15,050 bases of DNA. It comes from an uncultured Clostridia bacterium (GTDB lineage: Bacteria; Bacillota; Clostridia; Oscillospirales; Acutalibacteraceae). Both the position numbers and the translations under genes were made by a program. Positions 6,065 through 13,938 of the stretch are shown here, one piece after another (the first letter of the stretch is position 1; each line of letters opens with the position of its first letter). A model generated the notes under the pieces. The model made no database searches. It saw only the letters and a list, made by a program, of their open reading frames with translations, and was not told the origin of the DNA. The stretch is taken from positions 1 through 15,050 of the forward strand of contig CAMNHG010000024.1 in the NCBI GenBank assembly GCA_946539105.1. Reading direction: 5' to 3'.

Positions 6065-6799
6065 ATGCAGCTTTATGATATGCACTCACACATCCTGCCG
6101 GCGTTTGACGACGGCGCGAAAACGGTAGAGGACAGCTTAAGTCTGATAGAAAGCCTAAAAAATCAGGGTGTTACAAACATCTGTCTTACTCCGCACTTCT
6201 ACACAAACGAGCGCAGTCTTGAGCGTTTTTTGGAAAAGCGCGCAAGAGCGTTTGAGAGGTTCAAGCCGTATATTCCGGATGATGTGAATTTAGTGCTGGG
6301 AACAGAGGTTTATGTGACAAGTTATCTGTTCAGCAACGACGATTTATCGCAGATAACCTACGGCAGGTCAAACTATATTCTGACTGAATTTCCCTACAGT
6401 ATGCAGTTTAACGAGAAGGATATGCAATGGATTTATATTCTGATGCAAAACCACGGTCTTATCCCCGTAATTCCGCACGTTGAGCGTTATGAATATCTGA
6501 TGAGCCATAACGATTTAATTCGTGATTTGAAGGATTTGGGAGTGGTTATCCAAACAAATATCAGCAACTACACAGACAAAGCGTCGTTCTTTAAAAAGCG
6601 CAAGCTGTTAAAGATGATTGACAGCGGCCTGATTGATATTCTCGGCTCGGACACCCATTCCTTTACTCACAGCACTCCCGAGGTGTTCTCCCAGGCGTGT
6701 AAGAATATCGAAGCCAAGTGCGGCAGACATACGCTGAGAATAATGATGCGTAACGCTAAAACGATATTTAACGCCGCTGCAGGCTATGAAGAAATATAA
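6065..6799 (+). CDS. CpsB/YwqE-type PHP-domain tyrosine phosphatase
   Basis: A 244-residue PHP-fold phosphatase resembling CpsB/YwqE/CapC, metal-dependent enzymes that remove phosphate from tyrosines of capsule-type bacterial tyrosine kinases. Metal and catalytic residues are visible: His7 and His9 (DMHSHILP), Asp15/Asp16, His44 (LTPHFY), Glu81 (GTEVY), Glu108 (LTEFP), His138 with Arg141 (PHVERY), and Asp196/His198 (GSDTHS). Length is normal. Its start is 13 bases after the leuB stop with a weak GGTGA site, implying shared transcription. The usual neighbours (CpsC/CpsD or YwqC/YwqD kinase and polysaccharide genes) are absent here, so its target is unknown. It could instead act on another phosphate ester, since PHP enzymes vary in substrate. 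Confidence 0.86.
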   Translation: MQLYDMHSHILPAFDDGAKTVEDSLSLIESLKNQGVTNICLTPHFYTNERSLERFLEKRARAFERFKPYIPDDVNLVLGTEVYVTSYLFSNDDLSQITYGRSNYILTEFPYSMQFNEKDMQWIYILMQNHGLIPVIPHVERYEYLMSHNDLIRDLKDLGVVIQTNISNYTDKASFFKKRKLLKMIDSGLIDILGSDTHSFTHSTPEVFSQACKNIEAKCGRHTLRIMMRNAKTIFNAAAGYEEI

Positions 6800-6848
6800 T
6801 AAACACAAAAAAAGGAGCTGATAATTGAACAGCTCCTTTAGTGTTTAT
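6799..6848. terminator. Nested bidirectional terminator between convergent genes
   Basis: Inner stem AAAGGAGCTG (6811-6820) with CAGCTCCTTT (6830-6839), loop of nine bases; outer stem ATAAACAC (6799-6806) with GTGTTTAT (6841-6848). Both are perfect, with an A-run on the left and a short T-rich run on the right. This lets the structure serve the rightward PHP gene, whose stop codon it touches, and the leftward protease gene. Confidence 0.85.
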
Positions 6849-6861
6849 ATAATGTAGATTA

Positions 6862-7809
6862 TTATGCCTTTGCCTGCTTACGCGCTTCAATCTTAGCGTT
6901 AAACTCGGCAACGTCGTCCTTTTTAACCTTGCTGAACCAACCCAGCTTTTTGCTTGCGAAAATCATAAACGCAAGGTAAATCAATGCGCAAACGGAAACA
7001 AAAATTGTAGGTGTTATTTCTATATCAGATGAAATACCGCCGATTCCGAATCCGGTTAAGTAGAACGCAACCATATTGTTCACAATATGCAGAGCACTGC
7101 TTGCCTCAAGACCCTTGGTAAAATATGCGCAAAAACCGAGTATCAAACCTAAAATCGCTACGGAAATTACACCGACAATGTTGTACGGGTGCATAAGCGC
7201 GAAGCAAATTGTCTGCAAAATAATCGGAATAACCGGGAATTTAATCCACGAGCCGAACATCTGCATTAAGTGACCGCGGAAAACATATTCCTCGGCAACG
7301 CACTGCAAAGGTCCTAAAATAGTGCAGATGATAAAGCCGAATACCGTAAATTTGTTTACACCTGTTTTTTCATCGAAGATAAGTGAAGAAATTAACAACG
7401 GAAGTCCCAAAACGATGAGTGCGACACCCAAACATTTGAGAAATACCACAAAGTTAAATCCGCCTCTGGATGACGAATATGATGAGAACGGACGGCTGTT
7501 TACAATCCTGTTGCCGATTAAAAGCGCGGGAATAAAGCACGCAATCGAACCGAGCGACATAATAGCTCCGACAGGCGAGTAAGCGTCAAAACCGTCATAT
7601 CCGCCTGTAAGCGAAGCCATAAATGCTTGCGTACTGTAGCCCTGAATTGTAGCAATAACATACCCAATTATGCTGAGTACCGTGGTGAATACAAAAAAGA
7701 ATGCACCACCTAAAAGAGTTACAAGAAGCGGCTTAAACCATTTGTACGGCAAAAACTGCTTAGGATAACTCAGATAATCGCGTACATTTGAATTGTTTTT
7801 TGAACCCAT
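6862..7809 (-). CDS. CPBP family intramembrane metalloprotease
   Basis: A 315-residue multi-pass membrane protein with the CPBP (CAAX protease / bacteriocin-processing) core. The three motifs are intact: EEYVFR with Glu173/Glu174/Arg178, Phe203xxxHis207 (FALMH), and His241xxxAsn245 (HIVNN). About eight hydrophobic segments are spread through the chain, and a lysine-rich tail (about 288-315) should lie in the cytoplasm. Some bacterial members process peptides or confer bacteriocin immunity; the substrate here is unknown. The start is ATG at 7809, with AAAGGGG 8 bases before it and a consensus promoter just upstream. A longer frame from 7881 would begin upstream of that promoter and is rejected. 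It is divergent from the HAAS/PadR gene pair and ends at a shared bidirectional terminator. Confidence 0.9.
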   Translation of the reverse strand: MGSKNNSNVRDYLSYPKQFLPYKWFKPLLVTLLGGAFFFVFTTVLSIIGYVIATIQGYSTQAFMASLTGGYDGFDAYSPVGAIMSLGSIACFIPALLIGNRIVNSRPFSSYSSSRGGFNFVVFLKCLGVALIVLGLPLLISSLIFDEKTGVNKFTVFGFIICTILGPLQCVAEEYVFRGHLMQMFGSWIKFPVIPIILQTICFALMHPYNIVGVISVAILGLILGFCAYFTKGLEASSALHIVNNMVAFYLTGFGIGGISSDIEITPTIFVSVCALIYLAFMIFASKKLGWFSKVKKDDVAEFNAKIEARKQAKA

Positions 7810-7840
7810 ATAAAAAACCCCTTTGCAATTTGGTATTATA

Positions 7841-7869
7841 ATTATAAAATATTGAAAACTTAATGTCAA
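7841..7869 (-). promoter_or_regulatory. Consensus sigma-A promoter of the CPBP gene
   Basis: On the minus strand TTGACA (7869-7864), a 17-base spacer, and TATAAT (7846-7841): a perfect match in both boxes and spacing. Initiation near 7834 gives a leader of about 25 bases before the ATG at 7809 and fixes the start choice. Confidence 0.9.
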
Positions 7870-7908
7870 ATTACAAATCATTTACCAAATGTTTCTTTGT
7901 TTTTTATC

Positions 7909-7937
7909 TTGACATATTAAATTCACCATGATATTCT
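7909..7937 (+). promoter_or_regulatory. Promoter of the HAAS/PadR operon
   Basis: TTGACA (7909-7914), 17-base spacer, TATTCT (7932-7937). Just after the expected start point lies the small palindrome ATAC-TAT-GTAT (7950-7960), of the ATAC/GTAT kind bound by several PadR regulators. It is a possible site for the PadR encoded downstream, but short enough to occur by chance. Confidence 0.6.
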
Positions 7938-7980
7938 ATATAAGTAGAGATACTATGTATATGATGCAAAGGAATATGTT

Positions 7981-9474
7981 ATGATAAATGAATATCTTGA
8001 CGCCGTTGAGCAACGAATAAAAAACAAACGAATAAAAAAACACATCCGGGCTGAGCTTGAAGGACATATTTACGATAAAATCGAATATTACTCCGAGCTT
8101 GGATATTCCGAAGAAGAAGCCGAAAAACGCGCTGTAAACGATATGGGCGAGCCTGACGACGCCGCTTTGCCGCTGAGAGCACTTCACTCAAAGACAAAAG
8201 CAACGTTTTTGATGATAGTCACAATCGTTTATGTTTTACTTGTGTTAACCGCGGAATATTTTATTAAAGCTATGCAGTACAGCAGCGGACTCACATATTT
8301 GCACTTTGAAAGAGCCGGAATCCCTCACAATATTTGGATGGATTTTCTGTCATTCGCAATAGTCACAGGCTTTGTTGTACTGCTGATTCTCGCGTATAAG
8401 CAAAAGAGCATTTCAGTGCCTGTTATTATAATCGTTTCACTGTTGCTTATGATCGGCGGAGAATTTTTAATTTTCCGTCTTATAGATATTCTTCAGGTTA
8501 TTTTTCCGAACGAATATGAAGGTATGGGCTATATGCTTGCCTCAACCTCGTTGCGCGACAAAATGTTAGAGTTTGTACCCTGCGCGGTATTTCAGCCTTT
8601 TTTGTATGCTGTATTTAAGGTGTTTACTTCCGGCTTAAGCGGATATATTGACAGCATACAGGCGTCAGGCTATTCCGATGCTCAGCTTAAAGAATTATGC
8701 CGAACCGGTGCTGTTTTTATCTGCTTCGCGCTTGCGGCGATTGCTTTGTTCCAGCTTGTGCTTGTCATAATGCAAACGTTGATGAAACGCACAAAAACCG
8801 GCAACAGGATAATAACCGTACTTTTCCGCGCGGTTTGTGTATTTCTTGCTTTATATTTTGTATTCATAACAACGTGCTCCGTTGTCGCGCTGATTAACCG
8901 CAAGGATACAAAGGTAAGTTCCGAAAGCGATAAGCTGTCAGTGCTTAGTGATGTTATCTATACGCTTCCCAATGAAATGACTGATGAATTTTTGAAGTCA
9001 AAGGGCTATAAAGGATATGCAGTTGGTGAGAAAGATCCGTTAGGCGATTTTTTCAATACCGAAAGCTATTATTATAAAGGAGATACTGATAATTTAATAG
9101 TTATTGATAGTATGCCGGAGGCGGAGTATTATAATGTAAAATTTAAATCCGCGGACGGCGGTGCGGTATTATCGAACGAAGAATATGATTTGATTCTTGA
9201 TAGTGATAAAATGAAAACCTTGGGAGATATGCTTGACAGCGGAATATATTTGAAGGCGGTAACGATTGAACACTCGCAGTCAACAACAACCTACGGTGAA
9301 AATATCCCTACGGATGGCTTTATGTTTACTTTTAATTCCCCGGACAATAAGCCGTTAATGTGTTTATTTAACGCGGAATATAAAACCTTGGAATCACGTC
9401 CGGATATAAGAGATTACGAGAAGATTGTTTATCCGTTTATGGAATTTGACGATTACGATAATGAATTATATTAA
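7981..9474 (+). CDS. HAAS-domain (DUF1700-like) multi-pass membrane protein
   Basis: A 497-residue membrane protein. Residues 1-65 form a charged helical HAAS/permease-prefix type domain: an NEYLDAVEQRI start, then a GYSEEEAEKRAVNDMGEPDDAA segment typical of proteins encoded next to PadR regulators. Six hydrophobic segments follow at about 75-95, 120-139, 145-170, 198-217, 242-264 and 277-305. The last 190 residues are soluble and rich in Asp, Tyr and Ser, with no family I recognise; they probably lie outside the membrane if the N-terminus is inside. No ABC-transporter motif is seen. AAAGGA lies 7 bases before the ATG. PadR follows after 23 bases. A role in envelope stress or signalling through PadR is only inference. 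Confidence 0.78.
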   Translation: MINEYLDAVEQRIKNKRIKKHIRAELEGHIYDKIEYYSELGYSEEEAEKRAVNDMGEPDDAALPLRALHSKTKATFLMIVTIVYVLLVLTAEYFIKAMQYSSGLTYLHFERAGIPHNIWMDFLSFAIVTGFVVLLILAYKQKSISVPVIIIVSLLLMIGGEFLIFRLIDILQVIFPNEYEGMGYMLASTSLRDKMLEFVPCAVFQPFLYAVFKVFTSGLSGYIDSIQASGYSDAQLKELCRTGAVFICFALAAIALFQLVLVIMQTLMKRTKTGNRIITVLFRAVCVFLALYFVFITTCSVVALINRKDTKVSSESDKLSVLSDVIYTLPNEMTDEFLKSKGYKGYAVGEKDPLGDFFNTESYYYKGDTDNLIVIDSMPEAEYYNVKFKSADGGAVLSNEEYDLILDSDKMKTLGDMLDSGIYLKAVTIEHSQSTTTYGENIPTDGFMFTFNSPDNKPLMCLFNAEYKTLESRPDIRDYEKIVYPFMEFDDYDNELY

Positions 9475-9497
9475 TAGAAATCGGGGGAATATAATCA

Positions 9498-9824
9498 ATG
9501 AAAATCAGTAAAGAGCTTATTAAAGGAAGCACATCCATATTGGTACTCAGCGTTCTTAAGGATAACGACCTGTACGGCTATAAAATAATCAAAGAGCTTC
9601 AGCTCAGAAGCGAAAAGGTATTTGATTTTAAAGAGGGAACCCTTTACCCGGTTCTTCACGCGCTCGAAAAAGAAGGATACCTTGAAAGCTACTGGGAAGA
9701 ATACGATAACCGTAAACGAAAGTATTATCATATTACGCGCAAAGGCAAAAAGGCACTTACAGAAAAGCAAAAGGAATGGCAGATGTTTAGCAAAACGGTA
9801 AATAAAGTGCTTGAATTTGCATAA
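9498..9824 (+). CDS. PadR family transcriptional regulator
   Basis: A 108-residue PadR-type winged-helix repressor of the short class. The motif order is typical: LKGSTSILVLSVL-like opening helix (8-20), LYGYKIIKELQ (25-35), FKEGTLYPVLHALEKEGYLES (recognition helix and turn, about 44-64), the beta wing NRKRKYYHITRKGKKAL (71-87), and a short C-terminal helix for dimerisation. GGGGGAA lies about 9 bases before the ATG. It follows the HAAS membrane gene in the same operon; many such pairs have the regulator first, so the order is reversed. It probably represses its own operon. No hairpin follows before the tRNA promoter, so its transcript may run through the tRNA to the terminator at 9979-10012. 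Confidence 0.92.
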   Translation: MKISKELIKGSTSILVLSVLKDNDLYGYKIIKELQLRSEKVFDFKEGTLYPVLHALEKEGYLESYWEEYDNRKRKYYHITRKGKKALTEKQKEWQMFSKTVNKVLEFA

Positions 9825-9847
9825 CTTTATTTGTTTGAAATTTTCAC

Positions 9848-9876
9848 TTGATTTTTTTACTAACATATTGTATAAT
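9848..9876 (+). promoter_or_regulatory. Promoter of tRNA-Leu
   Basis: TTGATT (9848-9853), 17-base spacer, TATAAT (9871-9876). Initiation near 9883 would give a short 5' trailer before the mature tRNA end at 9891. Confidence 0.82.
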
Positions 9877-9890
9877 AATCAAAGTGATTT

Positions 9891-9977
9891 GCCGGTGTGA
9901 TGGAATTGGCAGACGTAGCGGACTCAAAATCCGCCGGTAGCGATACCGTACCGGTTCGAGTCCGGTCACCGGCACCA
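9891..9977 (+). tRNA. tRNA-Leu (anticodon CAA)
   Basis: An 87-base class II tRNA including the encoded CCA. The acceptor arm GCCGGTG (9891-9897) pairs with CACCGGC (9967-9973), with discriminator A9974 and CCA at 9975-9977. The anticodon stem GCGGA/TCCGC (9918-9922, 9930-9934) encloses loop CTCAAAA with anticodon CAA (9925-9927), which reads UUG. The long variable arm between 9935 and about 9950, and the GGTTCGAGTCC T-arm, confirm a leucine tRNA. The gene stands alone, with its own promoter and terminator. Confidence 0.97.
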
Positions 9978-9978
9978 T

Positions 9979-10012
9979 AAAAACCAGATACCCTTTAGGG
10001 TGTCTGGTTTTT
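9979..10012 (+). terminator. Rho-independent terminator of tRNA-Leu
   Basis: A 15-base stem (9979-9993 with 9998-10012, one G-U pair) and a TTTA loop, directly followed by more T-rich sequence. It lies two bases after the CCA end, making it a strong terminator. The A-rich left arm suggests it could also act on the opposite strand. Confidence 0.93.
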
Positions 10013-10145
10013 ATTTTACCTTCGTGATTTTTATGAGCAAAGTAAAAAATATCCAATAATTCAGCCTATATGCACCATATTTTATATTAATCATAAAAAT
10101 TTATTTTTAATTCTAATTCAGCTAAAAAAATCCGTGATGTTATAC

Positions 10146-10193
10146 TATAATATACCTTGTATTGTTATTTTAAATTTCATATTTATATGGAGG
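10146..10193 (+). promoter_or_regulatory. Probable -10 box and ribosome site of the purine operon
   Basis: TATAAT at 10146-10151 (preceded by TATACT at 10141) is the best -10 candidate; no good -35 box is seen, suggesting activator help or a weak promoter. GGAGG (10189-10193) is 7 bases before the purC ATG. The 186-base gap from the tRNA terminator is AT-rich. I see neither the conserved loops of a purine riboswitch nor a recognisable PurR box. Confidence 0.5.
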
Positions 10194-10200
10194 AATCATA

Positions 10201-10914
10201 ATGGATAAGAAAGAGCTTATGTACGAAGGCAAGGCTAAAAAGGTATATTCTACCGAAGATCCCGCGTATTGCATTGTTTCATACAAGGACGACGCTACCG
10301 CTTTTAACGGCGAGAAAAAGGGAACAATCGTAGGCAAGGGCGTTGTTAACAACCGTATGAGCAACTTTATGTTCAAGCTGCTTGAGAAGAACGGAATCCC
10401 CACAGACTTTGTTGAGGAGCTTAACGATCGTGACGCGGTTCTTAAAAGAGTAGAAATCGTACCTCTCGAGGTAATAGTCCGCAACAAGGCGGCAGGCTCG
10501 TTCTCAAAGCGTTTCGGCGTTCCCGAGGGCACTGCATTTAAAACTCCCACACTGGAGTATTGCCTTAAAGACGACGACCTCGGCGATCCTATGATCAACG
10601 ACAGCCAGATTATCGCTATCGGCGCGGCTACTCAGGACGAGCTCGACACAATCGCCAAGTACACTCTAAAAATCAACGAGGTTATGATTGACTTCTTTAA
10701 GCAGTGCAAGGTTGACCTTATCGACTTCAAGATCGAGTTCGGCAGACTTCCCGACGGCACAATCATCCTCGCCGACGAAATCTCACCTGACACCTGCCGT
10801 TTCTGGGATGTAGAGACAGGCGAAAAGCTCGACAAAGACCGTTTCCGCAGAGATATGGGCGGTGTAGAAGAGGCTTACGCCGAGATGATGAAGCGCGTAG
10901 GACTCGGCGAATAA
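10201..10914 (+). CDS. purC: Phosphoribosylaminoimidazole-succinocarboxamide synthase (SAICAR synthetase)
   Basis: A 237-residue cytoplasmic enzyme that joins CAIR and aspartate, using ATP, to make SAICAR in purine synthesis. The nucleotide-binding opening LMYEGKAKKVY (6-16), the core VIVRNKAAGSFSKR (91-104), the substrate loop DFKIEFGR (175-182) and the signature ADEISPDTCRFWD (191-203) are intact, and length matches the short bacterial PurC type. It is the first gene of a purine operon; purF follows after 55 bases and no terminator lies between them. Its product feeds PurB, encoded two genes downstream. Confidence 0.97.
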   Translation: MDKKELMYEGKAKKVYSTEDPAYCIVSYKDDATAFNGEKKGTIVGKGVVNNRMSNFMFKLLEKNGIPTDFVEELNDRDAVLKRVEIVPLEVIVRNKAAGSFSKRFGVPEGTAFKTPTLEYCLKDDDLGDPMINDSQIIAIGAATQDELDTIAKYTLKINEVMIDFFKQCKVDLIDFKIEFGRLPDGTIILADEISPDTCRFWDVETGEKLDKDRFRRDMGGVEEAYAEMMKRVGLGE

Positions 10915-10969
10915 ACAATATAATTAAGATTGTAAATTACGAATTATAAAATAATCGGATGGTGAAATC

Positions 10970-12451
10970 TTGAATTATTCTTTCGATAATTACGCAAAGG
11001 AAGGCCTGCACGAGGAGTGCGGAGTCTTCGGAATATTCAGCGACGGCACAATTCCGCCGGCATACGCTTGTTACAACGGACTTCTCGCGCTTCAGCACAG
11101 AGGTCAGGAAAGCTGCGGAATCGCCGTTACTGACGAAGGTGTAATTGATTATCATAAAAATATGGGTCTGGTAACCGAGGTGTTCAACAACAGTATTCTT
11201 GATTCACTCCCGGGCCAGATGGGTATTTCTCACGTTCGTTATTCAACAGCAGGCGGCTCTGTGCTTGAAAATGCGCAGCCGCTTGTTATGCGTTATGTAA
11301 AGGGCACCTTGGCGGTTGCCCATAACGGAAACCTCACCAACGCGGTTGAGATTCGCCGTGAGCTTGAGCAGACAGGCGCGATTTTCCAGACGACAATCGA
11401 CTCCGAGGTTATCTGTTATGTAATTGCGCGCGAGCGTTTGAAGTGCCACAGTGTTGAGGAAGCCGTAGCTGCTGCTATGCAGAAGATTAAAGGCGCGTAT
11501 TCGCTGCTCGTAATGAGCCCGAGAAAGCTCATTGCTGCTCGCGATCCCCACGGCTTCAGACCGCTTTGTATTGGCAGATACAACAATTCATACGTTTTTG
11601 CCAGCGAGAGCGCGGCACTTGACGCCTGCGGAGCTGAATTTGTCCGCGATGTTGAACCCGGAGAGATTATTGTGGCTGACGGCAACGGAATCCACAGTAT
11701 TAAGCCCGATTTCGGCAATAATAAAAAATCAATTTGTGTTTTTGAGTATATTTATTTTGCGCGCAGCGATTCTTTCATTGACGGTTTCAGCGTTTACGAA
11801 AGCCGTAAGCAGGCAGGGCGGATTTTAGCGCGTGAGTTTCCCGTTGAAGCCGATATGGTAATCGGCGTGCCCGAATCCGGCATTGACGCGGCTATCGGCT
11901 ATTCCGAGGAATCCGGTATTCCGTACGAAAAGGCTATTGTCAAAAACGGATATATCGGCAGAACCTTCATCAAGCCCACTCAGAGCGACCGAATGAAGAG
12001 CGTTCGCATAAAACTAAACCCGATTGCAGATAAGGTAAAGGGCAAGCGCGTTGTTATGATTGACGACAGCGTAGTCCGCGGAACAACAATCGACCGCATT
12101 GTCACTATGCTTCGTGAAGCAGGTGCAAAAGAGGTTCATATGCGCATTAGCTCGCCGCCGTTTATGTGGCCGTGCTACTACGGAACAGACATTCCGTCAC
12201 GCGGAGAGCTGATTGCCTGCAACCATACAATAGAGGAGATTACAAAGCTCAGCGGTGCTGATTCCCTCGGATATCTCCCTGTTGAAAAGCTGTCGGAAAT
12301 GCTTAATTTCGCTGATGTTGGTTTCTGCGACGGCTGCTTTACAGGCAAATATCCTGCCGAGATTACCCACGAAACCTTCAAGGGCAAGGAACGCGGCGGA
12401 ATGAATTTTGATAAGGATAAAAAAGAGAATTGTCAGGGCAGCGACAAGTAA
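10970..12451 (+). CDS. purF: Amidophosphoribosyltransferase, Fe-S type
   Basis: A 493-residue enzyme for the first committed step of purine synthesis: glutamine plus PRPP gives phosphoribosylamine. The chain starts with a propeptide of 16 residues ahead of the catalytic Cys17 (EECGVFGIF), which must be exposed by cleavage. The N-terminal glutaminase half has HVRYSTAGG (88-96), AHNGNLTN (117-124) and RDPHGFRPL (191-199). The transferase half has the PRPP loop VVMIDDSVVRGTT (361-373). Cys256, Cys402, Cys453 and Cys456 match the four iron-sulfur ligands of the Bacillus enzyme in spacing, so a 4Fe-4S cluster is expected. The start is TTG at 10970, as no in-frame ATG or GTG precedes it, with GGATGG/GGTGA 4-7 bases before. 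The last 20 residues are a polar Lys/Asp-rich tail. purB follows after 23 bases. Confidence 0.96.
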   Translation: MNYSFDNYAKEGLHEECGVFGIFSDGTIPPAYACYNGLLALQHRGQESCGIAVTDEGVIDYHKNMGLVTEVFNNSILDSLPGQMGISHVRYSTAGGSVLENAQPLVMRYVKGTLAVAHNGNLTNAVEIRRELEQTGAIFQTTIDSEVICYVIARERLKCHSVEEAVAAAMQKIKGAYSLLVMSPRKLIAARDPHGFRPLCIGRYNNSYVFASESAALDACGAEFVRDVEPGEIIVADGNGIHSIKPDFGNNKKSICVFEYIYFARSDSFIDGFSVYESRKQAGRILAREFPVEADMVIGVPESGIDAAIGYSEESGIPYEKAIVKNGYIGRTFIKPTQSDRMKSVRIKLNPIADKVKGKRVVMIDDSVVRGTTIDRIVTMLREAGAKEVHMRISSPPFMWPCYYGTDIPSRGELIACNHTIEEITKLSGADSLGYLPVEKLSEMLNFADVGFCDGCFTGKYPAEITHETFKGKERGGMNFDKDKKENCQGSDK

Positions 12452-12474
12452 TTCGCTGTCGGAAAGGATATAAA

Positions 12475-13911
12475 ATGATTAAGGATACCTACGAATCACC
12501 CTTGTCGGCAAGGTACGCGAGCAAGGAAATGAAGTATATTTTTTCTCCCGACAAGAAGTTCAGAACATGGAGACAGCTCTGGATCGCGCTTGCCGAGGCT
12601 GAAAAGGAGCTCGGTCTGCCCGTTACTCAGGAGCAGATTGACGAGCTTAAAGCCCACGCTGACGACATTAACTACGAGGTAGCGCAGGAGAGAGAAAAGC
12701 TCGTCCGCCACGATGTAATGTCGCACGTTTACGCCTACGGCGTACAGTGCCCGAACGCAAAGGGCATTATCCACCTCGGAGCGACATCCTGCTATGTCGG
12801 CGACAACACCGATATCATCATTATGACCGAGGGCTTAAGGCTGATTCGCAACAAGCTGGTTACGGTTATCCGCAATCTTTCTAAGTTTGCTGACGAATAC
12901 AAGGCTCTGCCTACTCTCGGCTTCACTCACTTTCAGCCTGCACAGCCCACAACGGTAGGCAAGAGGGCTACGCTTTGGATTCAGGAATTTTTAATGGACT
13001 TGGAGGACGTGGAGTATCAGCTTTCAAAGGCTAAGCTGCTCGGCTCTAAGGGCACAACAGGAACACAGGCGAGCTTTTTGGAGCTTTTTGACGGCGACCA
13101 TAATAAATGCCGTGAGCTCGACAAAAAAATTGCCCGGAAAATGGGCTTTAACGCTTGCTTCCCTGTATCGGGACAGACCTATTCGCGCAAGCTCGATTCT
13201 CAGTTCCTGAATGTTCTCGCCGGAATCGCTCAGTCCGCGGCAAAGTTCTCAAACGATATAAGACTTTTACAGCACCTCAAAGAGGTTGAAGAGCCGTTCG
13301 AAAAGAACCAAATCGGCTCATCGGCGATGGCATACAAGCGAAACCCGATGCGTTCCGAGCGTATCGGCTCGCTTTCAAGATATGTAATGGTAGACGTGCT
13401 CAACGGTTACTTCACAACCGCTACACAGTGGTTTGAGCGTACCCTGGACGACTCGGCAAATAAGCGTCTGAGCGTTCCCGAGGCGTTCCTCGCAATCGAC
13501 GGCGTGCTCGCGCTTTGCGCAAACGTTGCCGACGGTCTTGTGGTTTATCCCAAGGTTATCGAGCAAAGGCTCAGAAAAGAGCTGCCGTTTATGGCTACCG
13601 AGAACATTATGATGGACGCGGTTAAAAAGAGAGGAGCCGACCGCCAGCAGCTCCACGAAAAAATCCGCGTTCACTCTATGGCGGCATCAAAGGTAATCAA
13701 GGAAGAGGGCGGCGAAAACGACCTTCTCCAACGAATTGCGGCTGACGAGGCTTTCGGCGTAACGCTTGAGGAGCTTGAAAACATCCTCCAGCCCGAAAAA
13801 TACACAGGCAGAGCAAAGGAGCAGACAGAGGATTTCTTAAACGAATACGTCTATCCCGCGCTTGAAAAATACAGCGACATTGAGTCCGACAAACCCGAAA
13901 TTAACGTATAA
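12475..13911 (+). CDS. purB: Adenylosuccinate lyase
   Basis: A 478-residue member of the fumarase/aspartase superfamily that removes fumarate from SAICAR and from adenylosuccinate, so it serves both the IMP pathway and the AMP branch. The superfamily signature GSSAMAYKRNP is at 281-291, with the catalytic serine at 282 or 283 in the mobile loop. The proposed general acid His152 (GFTHFQPAQ), the TSCYVGDN segment (104-111) and the RHDVMSH segment are also present. I chose ATG at 12475 with AAGGA 6 bases before it; an in-frame ATG at 12430 lies inside the end of purF without a ribosome site. purA follows after 27 bases. It is of the longer, human-ADSL-like type rather than the 430-residue Bacillus type. 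Confidence 0.95.
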   Translation: MIKDTYESPLSARYASKEMKYIFSPDKKFRTWRQLWIALAEAEKELGLPVTQEQIDELKAHADDINYEVAQEREKLVRHDVMSHVYAYGVQCPNAKGIIHLGATSCYVGDNTDIIIMTEGLRLIRNKLVTVIRNLSKFADEYKALPTLGFTHFQPAQPTTVGKRATLWIQEFLMDLEDVEYQLSKAKLLGSKGTTGTQASFLELFDGDHNKCRELDKKIARKMGFNACFPVSGQTYSRKLDSQFLNVLAGIAQSAAKFSNDIRLLQHLKEVEEPFEKNQIGSSAMAYKRNPMRSERIGSLSRYVMVDVLNGYFTTATQWFERTLDDSANKRLSVPEAFLAIDGVLALCANVADGLVVYPKVIEQRLRKELPFMATENIMMDAVKKRGADRQQLHEKIRVHSMAASKVIKEEGGENDLLQRIAADEAFGVTLEELENILQPEKYTGRAKEQTEDFLNEYVYPALEKYSDIESDKPEINV

Positions 13912-13938
13912 TTACGTATTTATTAAAGGAGCAAAACT

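Noticed and set aside
7810..7881. Longer CPBP protein starting at 7881
   Set aside because: The extension runs through a perfect consensus promoter; the ATG at 7809 has AAAGGGG before it.
9844..10056. 70-codon frame on the minus strand across tRNA-Leu
   Set aside because: It is the antisense reading of the tRNA and its terminator, a well-known source of false proteins.
10013..10200. Purine riboswitch or small gene upstream of purC
   Set aside because: I could not find the conserved purine-aptamer loops or a ribosome-site-led small frame; the longest obvious ATG frame is only about 7 codons.
12430..12474. purB start at 12430
   Set aside because: It lies inside the end of purF with no ribosome site; the ATG at 12475 has AAGGA at 6 bases and gives a normal N-terminus.
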